A model generated the notes under the pieces. The model saw nothing but the letters and a program-made list of their open reading frames with translations. It ran no database searches and was not told the origin of the DNA. Below, piece after piece: positions 15,467 through 22,308 of a DNA stretch of 64,000 bases (within the stretch, counting starts at the first letter, position 1; each line of letters starts with the position of its first letter). The DNA is from Caulobacter segnis (GTDB lineage Bacteria > Pseudomonadota > Alphaproteobacteria > Caulobacterales > Caulobacteraceae), in assembly GCF_003243465.1 (NCBI RefSeq), contig NZ_QFQZ01000012.1, positions 8,815-72,814 on the forward strand, written 5' to 3'. The translations under genes and the position numbers were made by a program.

Positions 15467-15903
15467 TCCCTGCTGACGTCTCGTCCCTCGCCATTCGGGC
15501 CGCCCTCGGCCTGTTCTTCGCCTCCTCGGGCTACCACAAGCTGTTCGTCCCCGAGGTCTCCGCCAAGGTCGACGGGCTGTTCGCCCGCCTGGGTGTCCCG
15601 CCCGTCCAGCGTCGCCTCGTGAAGTGGGGCGAGTTCCTGGGCGGCCTGGGCCTCCTGGCTGGCGTCCTGACGCAGCCCGCTGCGCTAGGCCTGCTCATCA
15701 TCACGGTCGGCGCGATCTGCCTCGACTGCTGGCAGGACGTGGTCGCCAAGCGCCCGCGCGACGCCTTCGACTGGATCGCTAAGGCGATCTACCTGCCCGA
15801 GACGCTGCTCTGCCTGCTGCTGCTCGTGCTGCTGATCCAAGGCCCCGGCCTCCTGGCTGGCTCGGCCCTCCTCACCCGCCTCTTCGGCATCCCGCTGATC
15901 TAG
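15463..15903 (+). CDS. DoxX-like integral membrane protein
   Basis: The 146-aa protein has four hydrophobic segments. It carries the DoxX-type pattern: AALGLFFASSGYHKLF in the first segment, then FARLGVPPVQRRLVKWGEFLG, which leads into the second. DoxX proteins are small quinone- or thiol-redox-associated membrane proteins in bacteria and archaea. One in a phage early region is uncommon and may alter the envelope or exclude other phages during lysogeny; this is inference. The start overlaps the previous stop, and two further membrane-protein genes follow closely. The pattern is clear enough for the family, less so for function. Confidence 0.7.
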   Translation: MIPADVSSLAIRAALGLFFASSGYHKLFVPEVSAKVDGLFARLGVPPVQRRLVKWGEFLGGLGLLAGVLTQPAALGLLIITVGAICLDCWQDVVAKRPRDAFDWIAKAIYLPETLLCLLLLVLLIQGPGLLAGSALLTRLFGIPLI

Positions 15904-15920
15904 CCCCGGAGCAACCGCCC

Positions 15921-16178
15921 TTGTACGTCATCGAGAACGTCACCCAGTACCTGCGTCACGTCCGCACCTGTCTGGATCGCGACCACCGTCGCAAGACCAG
16001 CAAGGTGCTGTTCGCCTACTCGGCGACCGGCCTGTTCGCTGTCGACCTGATCACGGTCACGCTGCTGCCGCCCTCGCTGCCGGTCGTGGGCCTGCTCCAT
16101 GTCCTGCACACCCCGATGTCCGCCTGGGCGGGCTTCCTCGGGATGCTCGTGGTGTTCTGCGAGGAGCCCCGCAAGTGA
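15921..16178 (+). CDS. Two-segment phage membrane protein (85 aa)
   Basis: The start is TTG with ccggagcaa upstream. A basic N-terminal region (RHVRTCLDRDHRRKTSKVLF) precedes two hydrophobic segments (YSATGLFAVDLITVTLLPPS and AWAGFLGMLVVFCEE). The stop overlaps the next GTG. It lies 17 bp after the DoxX-like gene and may form a membrane cassette with it. No family is recognised; a holin is possible but the position among early genes argues against that. Confidence 0.55.
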   Translation: MYVIENVTQYLRHVRTCLDRDHRRKTSKVLFAYSATGLFAVDLITVTLLPPSLPVVGLLHVLHTPMSAWAGFLGMLVVFCEEPRK

Positions 16179-16279
16179 GCCTCGCCGCCCTCGTCCACCT
16201 GATCCTGGCGCTGCTGATGGCGGCCCCAGGCATCGTCGAGTTCGCCTGGATCTGCCTGGCTTGGACCTCTCGGGGCTGA
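16175..16279 (+). CDS. Single-segment membrane peptide (34 aa)
   Basis: A GTG start overlaps the upstream TGA, with gaggagc as ribosome site. The product is almost one membrane helix (LAALVHLILALLMAAPGIVE, then FAWICLAW). It is too short for most gene finders. Its position after two membrane-protein genes supports expression as the last member of that cassette. Confidence 0.45.
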   Translation: MSLAALVHLILALLMAAPGIVEFAWICLAWTSRG

Positions 16280-16326
16280 GACCCCGCCTTCTTTCAGCGT
16301 CGGCGGCTCAGGCCGCCGCGCCTTCC

Positions 16327-16341
16327 CCAACTCAGAACGGA
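16327..16341 (+). repeat. CCAACT motif copy 8
   Basis: CCAACTCAGAACGGA lies 10 bp upstream of the ATG of the 44-aa gene, in the same spacing class as copies 5 and 7. Confidence 0.75.
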
Positions 16342-16351
16342 CAACCACCTG

Positions 16352-16486
16352 ATGTTCGAAGTCTACGTCAACGGCCGGCGCACCGGCATGACCTACTCCA
16401 AGTACCGGCAGGCCGCCGCTGTGGCCGCGGATTTCGGGGCTCTGTTCCCCGGAGATCACTTCTACGTGGAGGAGTTCGGCCGCTGA
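16352..16486 (+). CDS. Small phage protein (44 aa)
   Basis: The frame (MFEVYVNGRRTGMTYSKYRQ, then an Ala helix, ending YVEEFGR) starts 10 bp after motif copy 8. It has balanced charge and a beta-alpha-beta look. A terminator-like hairpin follows 47 bp downstream, so it is probably the last gene of the early operon. Function is unknown. Confidence 0.5.
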   Translation: MFEVYVNGRRTGMTYSKYRQAAAVAADFGALFPGDHFYVEEFGR

Positions 16487-16532
16487 AGTGTTAACGACTA
16501 CGACCGTTCCTGACGTAGAACGAAAATAGAAC

Positions 16533-16549
16533 AACCCAGAGGGTTTTTT
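16533..16549 (+). terminator. Weak intrinsic terminator after the early operon
   Basis: AACCC (16,533-16,537), loop AGA, GGGTT (16,541-16,545) and a run of six T (16,544-16,549). The stem is short, but the U tract is the clearest in the prophage, and the next gene is 250 bp away. Confidence 0.55.
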
Positions 16550-16794
16550 GGGGTTAGGGGCGTTGAAGTTTTCTTCACCATCCTAGGACGATTAAGTTCT
16601 TGCCGACACGCCCACCGGGTGTCGTGCGGGGGCAACAATAGCGTCTCAACCTGAGAGCTTGACCAACATCACCACCAACTCAAGGCGATCAGCGTCTTGA
16701 CACGGAGTCCACCGTCAGTTGGTTTACTGGCGATGGATCTCCGTGCGCGTTACAACCTTTACGGAGCATCCCTTGCGATCCCAGGAGCAACAAC
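16550..16794. promoter_or_regulatory. Control region of the regulator-integrase operon
   Basis: There is no gene in this gap. CCAACTCAAGGCGAT (motif copy 9, 16,675) begins within ACCAACT (16,674-16,680). That has a perfect inverted partner AGTTGGT at 16,717-16,723, and between them lies TTGACA (16,697-16,702), a -35-like hexamer. This is what an operator pair flanking a promoter would look like. No good -10 is evident at 16-18 bp. A hairpin-rich stretch (cacgcccaccgggtgtcgtgcggg) lies at about 16,607-16,630. Confidence 0.5.
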
Positions 16795-17190
16795 ATGACC
16801 GGATCAACTTCGCAGCCGAGGCTGCAGCCGCATTCCGCGAACGAATTAGAGCGTTTCGCGACACTATTGGTGGGGGTGACGTCAATCACTCCGCCGAGAA
16901 CCTCTGCACGCCAGATCCTGGCGTTCTGTATGGTGGCGATGCACCACATTCGCAACCAGTCGATCACTATGGCTGATCTTGTCCAGATGGGCGGCGACGA
17001 CGAACGGGGCTCCCCGTTACTTGGTCGCTCCCTGGAGCGGACGTTCGGCCTATTCCTAGAACCCTCCAAGGTCCACCCGGATGCGTTGAGCTGGGTTGGA
17101 CAGGAGGTCGACCCGGATGACCGCCGACGCAAGTACCTGAAGCTCTCGAAGCTTGGGGAGACGGCGGTCGCCAAAATCCTTGGAGACTGA
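16795..17190 (+). CDS. Winged-helix (MarR-like) regulator, possible repressor or excisionase
   Basis: The 131-aa product has a helix LAFCMVAMHHIRNQSIT, a helix-turn-helix-like part (MADLVQMGGDDERGSPLLGR), and a wing/last strand VDPDDRRRKYLKLSKLGETA. The last follows the MarR/phage winged-helix pattern, in which DRRRKY-LKL-T-G marks the wing. The ATG follows caggagcaac. It ends 2 bp before the integrase ATG, so the two are cotranscribed. Given this position it could be the lysogeny repressor, or a recombination directionality factor. The palindromic CCAACT pair upstream is a candidate autoregulatory site. Confidence 0.65.
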   Translation: MTGSTSQPRLQPHSANELERFATLLVGVTSITPPRTSARQILAFCMVAMHHIRNQSITMADLVQMGGDDERGSPLLGRSLERTFGLFLEPSKVHPDALSWVGQEVDPDDRRRKYLKLSKLGETAVAKILGD

Positions 17191-17192
17191 CC

Positions 17193-18269
17193 ATGAACAT
17201 TTCCATGCGCCAGAAGCCCAGCGGCATCTGGATCGTCGACTACGACGGTGAGGACGGGAAGCGTAAGCGCATCTCGACCGGCACCAGAGACAAGGCCCAG
17301 GCCTCCAAGCTGGCCCGCGAGATCGTCCTCGGGAAGATCGCACCGCCGGCCGCGCACCCCTCCCAAACGCAGACCCGCGCCAAGGAAGGCGGTCCCACGC
17401 TGACCGACCTCTGGGACACGATGCTCAAGGACGAGTGGTCGCCCAGCCGGACGAAGTCTCAGCGCACCCTGATGTCCAACATCAAGATCCTGACCCCGCT
17501 TATCGGGGGCAAGCTGGTGAAGGACGTCGGCGACCAAGACCTCGTTGACCTGAAGGCCGCTCTGGAGGCCAAGGGGTACGCCCCAGCCACCGTGAAGCGG
17601 AAGCTGGACATGGTCGGTAGGTCTCTGACAGCCGCCGTCCGCCGTAGGATCATCGACGAACGCCCGCACATGCCGGTGGTCGTCGTGAAGAACGAGAAGG
17701 ACCGCATCGTGTCTCCCGAGGAGGAGGCTCTGATCTTCGACGCCATCGACGCCCGCGCCCAGCGTGAGCCGATGCGCCAGTGGAAGCGGTTCCGCGCCCT
17801 GGTCCGCTGGCTCATCGACGGCGGCTTCCGTCTGTCCGAGCCGCTCCAGGCGAAGCCGGACTGGATCGTCGAGGTGAAGGGTAAGCCGGTCCTGGCTCTC
17901 CCGCCGGAGGCCTGTAAGTCCGGCAAGGCTCGCCCGGTGCCGCTCACGAAGGCCATCATGGACACCGTCCCCTACCTGAAGGCGACCATGACGGACGACC
18001 GGCTGTTCCCCATGACCCCCGCCACGGCGTGGTATATGTGGGACACCATCCGCGAGGACATCCGCCTCAGCGGTAAGGGCAACATCGACGACGTGAACCT
18101 GCACACCTTCCGGCACACCTGCCTGACCCGCCTCATTCAGGGCGGCATGGCGATCCACTGGGTGAGCAAGTGGGCAGGCCACGCGAACACGATCATCACC
18201 GAGCAGCGCTACCTGCGGACCAACGCAGGCGATCTCTTGGACGCCTTCGAGACTCAATTATCCGACTGA
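17193..18269 (+). CDS. int: Phage integrase, tyrosine recombinase
   Basis: The 358-aa protein has an N-terminal arm-binding region (about 1-60, SGIWIVDYDGEDGKRKRIST), a core-binding helical region (about 70-155; LTDLWDTMLKDEWSPSRTKS), and a catalytic domain. In the catalytic domain I see Arg I in DGGFRLSEPL, a beta-turn Lys in CKSGKARPVPL, H-x-x-R in LHTFRHTCLTR, a His in WAGHANTII and the Tyr nucleophile in TEQRYLRTN. It integrates and, with an excisionase, excises the prophage. The gene is next to the attachment site (100 bp) and directly downstream of the winged-helix gene. Full length, with no sign of decay. Confidence 0.95.
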   Translation: MNISMRQKPSGIWIVDYDGEDGKRKRISTGTRDKAQASKLAREIVLGKIAPPAAHPSQTQTRAKEGGPTLTDLWDTMLKDEWSPSRTKSQRTLMSNIKILTPLIGGKLVKDVGDQDLVDLKAALEAKGYAPATVKRKLDMVGRSLTAAVRRRIIDERPHMPVVVVKNEKDRIVSPEEEALIFDAIDARAQREPMRQWKRFRALVRWLIDGGFRLSEPLQAKPDWIVEVKGKPVLALPPEACKSGKARPVPLTKAIMDTVPYLKATMTDDRLFPMTPATAWYMWDTIREDIRLSGKGNIDDVNLHTFRHTCLTRLIQGGMAIHWVSKWAGHANTIITEQRYLRTNAGDLLDAFETQLSD

Positions 18270-18371
18270 TGACGGATACTGTGTTATCAGGGTGTCCAAC
18301 TGAGTGCGTGTTATCTGCGCCAAACGAGCGCACCCCGGCGCAGCTAACTCGTTGATTTTACTAGGGGGAAA
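18270..18371. other. Prophage attachment (attR/attL) flank with repeated octamer
   Basis: The 100 bp between the integrase stop and tRNA-Ser contain GTGTTATC twice in direct orientation (18,281-18,288 and 18,308-18,315), suitable as integrase arm sites. They also hold motif copy 10 (CCAACTGAGTGCGTG at 18,296) and a GCGC...GCGC hairpin. The crossover core should be in the 3' part of the tRNA gene. I cannot define it without the other prophage end. Confidence 0.65.
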
Positions 18372-18462
18372 TGGCGGAGACGGAGGGATTCGAACCCTCG
18401 ATACCCTTTTGAGGTATGCCGCTTTAGCAAAGCGGTGCCTTCAGCCTCTCGGCCACGTCTCC
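18372..18462 (-). tRNA. tRNA-Ser (anticodon GCU)
   Basis: A 91-nt gene on the minus strand. The acceptor GGAGACG pairs with CGTCTCC, discriminator G, then encoded CCA (18,374-18,372). The anticodon stem CCGCT/AGCGG encloses TTGCTAA, giving anticodon GCT, which reads AGC/AGU. A long class II variable arm (ATACCTC...GGGGTAT type) and T arm with GGTTCGAATCC-type loop are present, as expected for Ser. Its 3' end faces the integrase. This is the classic integration site of tyrosine-recombinase phages, and the gene is left intact. Confidence 0.97.
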
Positions 18463-18564
18463 TCCTGAGAGGGAGCGGTTCGATAGCCTGTTCGGTGCGA
18501 CATGACAACGGCGTCGATGGCAAAAATATACGCGTTAACGTGACGCTTAGGAGGCCACGCTAGG

Positions 18565-20112
18565 TTGAACGTCGTTTTACCAGCCCCAAGCCGCGTGCAG
18601 CCCTTGTCAGAGCCCAGTTCATCGCCGCCGCCCGGCTTGACGTTCACCGCCGAGGGCGCTGGATCCTCGTACGGCCGCAAGGGTCCCGAGAACATTACTG
18701 GGCTGAAGCGACGAGGACCGCTGCGGCCGGGTCGCCTTGTGCCCTCCCGCGCCCGAATGAGCGCCAGCGTCCTGGCCCAAGCCTCCAGGCTCCTTGACCT
18801 GATCTGCGCGGCCGCTGTCGCCGCGGGCCTGGCCTTGCTCGGCCACCCGCTGGTCGGGGTGCTGTGGGCTTGCTCGCTGCTGATCGCCATTCGCATCCTG
18901 GGCGGCTATGCGTTTCCCCGTCAGGAAAGCCTAAAACGCCATCTGACGGTGGTGGGGCGCGCGCTGGCCCTCGCGCTGGCGGCCGCCCTGATCGCAGCGC
19001 TGCCTTGGCGACAGACCGATGGGCGGAGCCTGTTCATTCTGCTGGGCGCGGGCGCCGTGATCGCCTTGCTTCACGCGGCGTGGTGGACAGCCATCGCCCG
19101 AGGCCGCCGGCTGGGCCGTCTGACGCCGAACATCGTTCTGATCGGCGCGACGCCGAACGCCGAACGCCTGATCCAGGCCGCGCTCAGAACAGGACAAGTC
19201 AACATTCTCGGACTGTTCGACGACCGCCTCGAACGTGCGCCGGAAAACATTCTGGGCGTACCGCTTCTCGGTGACACGGGCGCGCTGCTGGCGCACCGGA
19301 TCGCCCCCTATGTCGACCGCGTGGTGATCGCCATCGATCCCAAGGCCGATACGCGCGTGGCCCAGTTGACCGACCGCCTGGGCGTGCTGCCGAACCCTCT
19401 GAGCCTGTTCATCGACGACGATGATCCGGCGGCCATCGACGCCGCGCTCGCACGGATCGCCGCCGACGCGGAGCACCCGCCATCGGGATCGAGCAAGGCG
19501 TCCAGGCGCCGGGCCCTGGCGAAGCGCCTTCAGGATCTGACCTTCGCGAGCCTGGGCCTCGTCCTGACGGCCCCGACCATGCTGGCCATCGCCTTGGCGG
19601 TTAAGCTCGACAGCCCTGGTCCGATCTTCTTCCGCCAGCGCCGTCACGGCTTCAACAACGAGGAAATTTTGGTCTGGAAGTTCCGCTCGATGCGCCACGA
19701 ACTGGCTGACGCCAACGCGGCGCGCCAGATCCGCGCGAACGACGATCGGGTCACCCGGGTCGGAAGGTTCATCCGCAAGACCAGTCTCGACGAACTGCCC
19801 CAACTCTTCAACGTCTTGCGCGGCGAGATGTCCATGGTCGGGCCCCGCCCCCACGCCATCGGCATGAAGACCGCCGGCGTCGAGTCGGCGCAGTTGGTGG
19901 CGCAGTACGCTCACCGACACCGCATGAAACCCGGCATGACCGGCTGGGCGGCCATCAACGGCTCGCGCGGTCCGGTCGACACGGTCGAATGCGTCCGGCG
20001 GCGCGTCGCCCTGGACGTCGAATACATCGAGCGTCAGTCGTTCTGGCTGGACCTGTATATCATCCTGATGACCGTGCCGTGCCTGATCGGAGACCGGTCA
20101 GCGGTCCGATAG
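18565..20112 (+). CDS. Polyprenyl-phosphate hexose-1-phosphate transferase (WbaP/HfsE/PssY/PssZ family)
   Basis: Initiates exopolysaccharide repeat-unit synthesis by moving a sugar-1-phosphate onto undecaprenyl phosphate at the inner membrane. The 515-aa form has an N-terminal region with about four membrane segments (from LDLICAAAVAAGLALLGHPL), a CoA/Rossmann-like middle domain (PNIVLIGATPNAERLIQAAL), and the catalytic C-terminal domain. The latter includes a re-entrant hydrophobic helix, FFRQRRHGFNNEEILVWKFR, KTSLDELPQLFNVLRGEMSM and GPRPHA. The start is either TTG 18,565 (aggagg 10 bp before) or ATG 18,757, which gives 451 aa and begins just before the first membrane segment. Caulobacter has three such paralogues (HfsE, PssY, PssZ) acting in holdfast synthesis; I cannot tell which this is, because no other hfs genes are nearby. 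Confidence 0.9.
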   Translation: MNVVLPAPSRVQPLSEPSSSPPPGLTFTAEGAGSSYGRKGPENITGLKRRGPLRPGRLVPSRARMSASVLAQASRLLDLICAAAVAAGLALLGHPLVGVLWACSLLIAIRILGGYAFPRQESLKRHLTVVGRALALALAAALIAALPWRQTDGRSLFILLGAGAVIALLHAAWWTAIARGRRLGRLTPNIVLIGATPNAERLIQAALRTGQVNILGLFDDRLERAPENILGVPLLGDTGALLAHRIAPYVDRVVIAIDPKADTRVAQLTDRLGVLPNPLSLFIDDDDPAAIDAALARIAADAEHPPSGSSKASRRRALAKRLQDLTFASLGLVLTAPTMLAIALAVKLDSPGPIFFRQRRHGFNNEEILVWKFRSMRHELADANAARQIRANDDRVTRVGRFIRKTSLDELPQLFNVLRGEMSMVGPRPHAIGMKTAGVESAQLVAQYAHRHRMKPGMTGWAAINGSRGPVDTVECVRRRVALDVEYIERQSFWLDLYIILMTVPCLIGDRSAVR

Positions 20113-20368
20113 ACGCGCGCCGCATCGTCGCGCCTGGCTTCGACGGCGCCCGCGCCATCCAGGTTTGTGGGGCTTGTGAGAGTTGTGGGCGGCTTGGCCG
20201 CCGGCGCATGCGTCTCGCCGCACGACGGCGAACACAGAGGGGCGCGGCCGTGTCGTCGTACGCCGCGTCAGTCATGTAGCAGCAGCCGCCTCGCGTAGCA
20301 CATCGCGCGAGGCGCGCGGGCGGTCCGGACAGCCCTCTGTCCGGACAAGCTCCGGAATCAGGACGGTG

Positions 20369-20647
20369 TCAGCCGTGGGCCAGCCATTCGCGCGCCTGGC
20401 GCTGAGCCTCGGCGACTTCGTCGCTGGCCATCTCCTGGGCCAGCTCCTTGCGATAGAGCTTGGCCTCGACCGAGCCTCGCATGGCCGCCAGATTGAACAG
20501 CATGTGCGCGGACACATAGTCCAGCGGCGCGCCGCCCTGGCCGGTGGAGTACAGCAGGCCCATGCGGAAAAGTTCGTCGCCGGTGGACTCGGCGTTGGGC
20601 AGCGGCAGCGTAGCGACGACGGCCGGTGGTTCGTTCATCAACATCAT
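20369..20647 (-). CDS. Sel1-repeat protein (92 aa)
   Basis: A short cytoplasmic protein containing a Sel1/TPR-like repeat (DELFRMGLLYSTGQGGAPLD, then YVSAHMLFNLAAMRGSVEAK), ending in a charged helix. Sel1 repeats form alpha-solenoid surfaces for protein contacts; one repeat is the minimum, so this may act as an adaptor or dimerise. The ATG has an excellent ribosome site (aaaggagatgag). It is an isolated gene facing the transferase gene, with 256 bp of nothing recognisable between the two stops. Confidence 0.75.
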   Translation of the reverse strand: MMLMNEPPAVVATLPLPNAESTGDELFRMGLLYSTGQGGAPLDYVSAHMLFNLAAMRGSVEAKLYRKELAQEMASDEVAEAQRQAREWLAHG

Positions 20648-21183
20648 GGCTCATCTCCTTTCTTAGGCTCACCACGGCGTTCTGCCGGATCAGAGCACGT
20701 TCGAAGGAAAGTCCCGTGCGACTGAACATAGGGTTAATCAGACGGACATCATGAATGCGGCGAAATGTATCCTCGACTCTTCGCGCGATTACTGGATGTA
20801 AAGCTGTGTCTATAGAGCCTTAACAGGCGTTCGCCGGCGTGAGGGCCTATTGCCCCTCTTCATCCGCCTGTGCTTAGGGTTGAAGGGTTTTCAGCCGCAG
20901 CTCAGCGTCAGGCCTTAAGCATTTCTGCACATCCTCACGCGCGCCGGGCCTTGGCGGACGGTCCCCAGTTTGGGGAGTTCATCCGGTATTAGCCCTCTCC
21001 GCCCCCGAAAGCCGGCCCAGGCCCGGCGATGACGGATCGCCTCCGAGGACCTCAACGGGCTGGAAGCCCGCCCCTGCCTGTCACCGCCATTCAGGCGCGG
21101 TTCAGTCGCGAGCACAGATCATGCGTTCAAAGGTCGAGGGAATCTCTCGGCGGCTTAGGCCGCCGTCCTTAGGAGAAGACGAC
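20648..21183. other. Gap of about 535 bp without recognised gene
   Basis: I find no coding frame with a ribosome site and normal composition. The segment next to the Sel1 gene (20,700-20,880) is less GC-rich and probably holds promoters for the Sel1 gene and an upstream element for the RcnB-like gene. A short GC hairpin (CCCC-AGTTT-GGGG) lies near 20,966. Confidence 0.5.
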
Positions 21184-21669
21184 ATGAAACGTCTGCTGCT
21201 CACCATCGCCGCCGTCGCCTCGGTGGCCGGCCCGATGAGCCTGTCGGCGACGGAGGCCAGCGCACAGGATCGCGGCCGCTGGGATCATCGGGACCGCGAC
21301 TGGGATCGTGATCGCGGCCACCACGACAATGGCCGCCACAACGGCTGGGATCGCCGCGACCGCTGGGACCGGGGCGACCGCTGGGATCACGGCCGCCACA
21401 ATGGCTACTACTACAACAGCCGCTGGCACTACGGCCCGCCACCCGCCGCCTACTACGGTCGTCCCGGGTATCGTCCGGGCTATGAGGCCTGGCGACGGGG
21501 CGCCTACCTGCCGTCCTACTATCGCGGCGGAGGTTATGTCGTGAACGACTACTATCGCTACCACCTGCGGCCGCCGCCCCGCGGCTATTATTGGTACCGC
21601 ACCGGCAATGACTACGTGCTCGCGGCCATCGCCACGGGCCTGATCTTCGAGGTCATCGCCAACCGCTAG
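21184..21669 (+). CDS. RcnB-family exported protein
   Basis: The ATG at 21,184 follows taggagaagacgac and is preferred over an upstream frame start. The 161-aa product has a signal peptide (about residues 1-27, ending ATEASAQ). It then has a His/Asp/Arg/Trp-rich region (repeats of the type DRGHHDNGRH, WDHGRHNGYY), and the typical RcnB C-terminal motif RPPPRGYYWYRTGNDYVLAA with IATGLIFEVI. RcnB-type proteins are periplasmic and are linked to nickel/cobalt homeostasis in E. coli, but many family members in alphaproteobacteria have no assigned metal. The many His suggest metal binding. Confidence 0.85.
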   Translation: MKRLLLTIAAVASVAGPMSLSATEASAQDRGRWDHRDRDWDRDRGHHDNGRHNGWDRRDRWDRGDRWDHGRHNGYYYNSRWHYGPPPAAYYGRPGYRPGYEAWRRGAYLPSYYRGGGYVVNDYYRYHLRPPPRGYYWYRTGNDYVLAAIATGLIFEVIANR

Positions 21670-21859
21670 ACCTGCCGGGTCCTGCACGGCTCGGACGGCG
21701 TCCTGGGCTATGCCTGGGACGCCGCTTTGCCGCCATGCTCGCCGCAACCCTGTCGCGCATGCGGCGCAAAGGCCCGATTACGAAGTCATTTCGACCGCAT
21801 TGGCGGCCCAGCGTGAACGGTGCGTCACAACCCGACGCCGCCGCAACAGGTCCGAGACC

Positions 21860-22231
21860 ATGAAGACCCCGCGTATCACCACCGCCGCCGTCGCCCTGGC
21901 CGCCGTCGCCTTCGCCGGCTCGGCCATGGCCCAAACCACCCTGCCCCAAACTTCGCCGGCCAGCCCGCCGCCGACGACCAGCACCGCCCCGACCAGCGAC
22001 TCGACGAGTTCCACGGGCGCGACGACCCAGACCTCGCCCGAGACCGCCGCTCCGGCCGACAGCGCCGGCACGCCGACCTCGGCGACCGCGCCGACGGCCG
22101 CCGACGGCTCGGCGATGACGGGCGAGAAGCCCGCCAAGAAGAGCAAGAAGCACAAGGACCACCGCGGCGATGCGGCGACGCCGTCCTCGACCGATCCGAG
22201 CGCGCCGGCCGGCCCGACCACGCCGCAATAA
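21860..22231 (+). CDS. Secreted Thr/Pro/Ser/Ala-rich protein with basic patch
   Basis: The ATG at 21,860 starts a signal peptide (TPRITTAAVALAAVAFAGSA, cleavage after AMA-Q). The mature 98 aa are low-complexity Thr/Ser/Pro/Ala with one basic patch (KPAKKSKKHKDH). It is probably a disordered periplasmic or cell-wall-associated protein. No enzymatic fold is visible. An in-frame upstream ATG at 21,710 is rejected because the signal peptide would be internal. Confidence 0.7.
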   Translation: MKTPRITTAAVALAAVAFAGSAMAQTTLPQTSPASPPPTTSTAPTSDSTSSTGATTQTSPETAAPADSAGTPTSATAPTAADGSAMTGEKPAKKSKKHKDHRGDAATPSSTDPSAPAGPTTPQ

Positions 22232-22255
22232 GAAAAGCATTCGCATCAACGAAGA

Positions 22256-22281
22256 AGGGCCCGCGGTTTCCACCGCGGGCC
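22256..22281. terminator. Strong hairpin terminator between convergent genes
   Basis: GGGCCCGCGG (22,256-22,265), loop TTTCCA, CCGCGGGCCC (22,272-22,281). It lies between the secreted low-complexity gene and gatB, whose stops face each other, so it can serve both strands. Confidence 0.8.
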
Positions 22282-22308
22282 CTCGTCATGTTCGGCGATC
22301 CGTCGCGC

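Larger units (their letters stand above)
1..18371 (+). mobile_element. T7-like (podoviral) prophage, right part, integrated at tRNA-Ser
   Basis: All recognisable genes from 1 to 10,484 match the T7 late order (gp16-like, gp17 fibre, holin candidate, gp18, gp19). The region then has a poorly coding junction, small early-type genes, a winged-helix gene and a tyrosine integrase 100 bp from a tRNA-Ser. Almost every gene is on the + strand and most starts overlap the previous stop. The left end is outside the window because the first gene is already open at base 1. Whether the prophage is intact cannot be told from this part; no disrupted gene is visible. No RNA polymerase, DNA polymerase or capsid gene lies in the window, and these would be expected further left. 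Confidence 0.9.

Noticed and set aside
8644..16682. Motif copies as classical T7 promoters
   Set aside because: They share only ACTCA-type fragments with the T7 consensus and have no conserved upstream block, so they cannot be called T7-type promoters on sequence alone.
20950..21020. 16S rRNA-like string GCTAATACCGGATG on the minus strand
   Set aside because: Only about 14 bases match; flanking sequence does not continue as rRNA.
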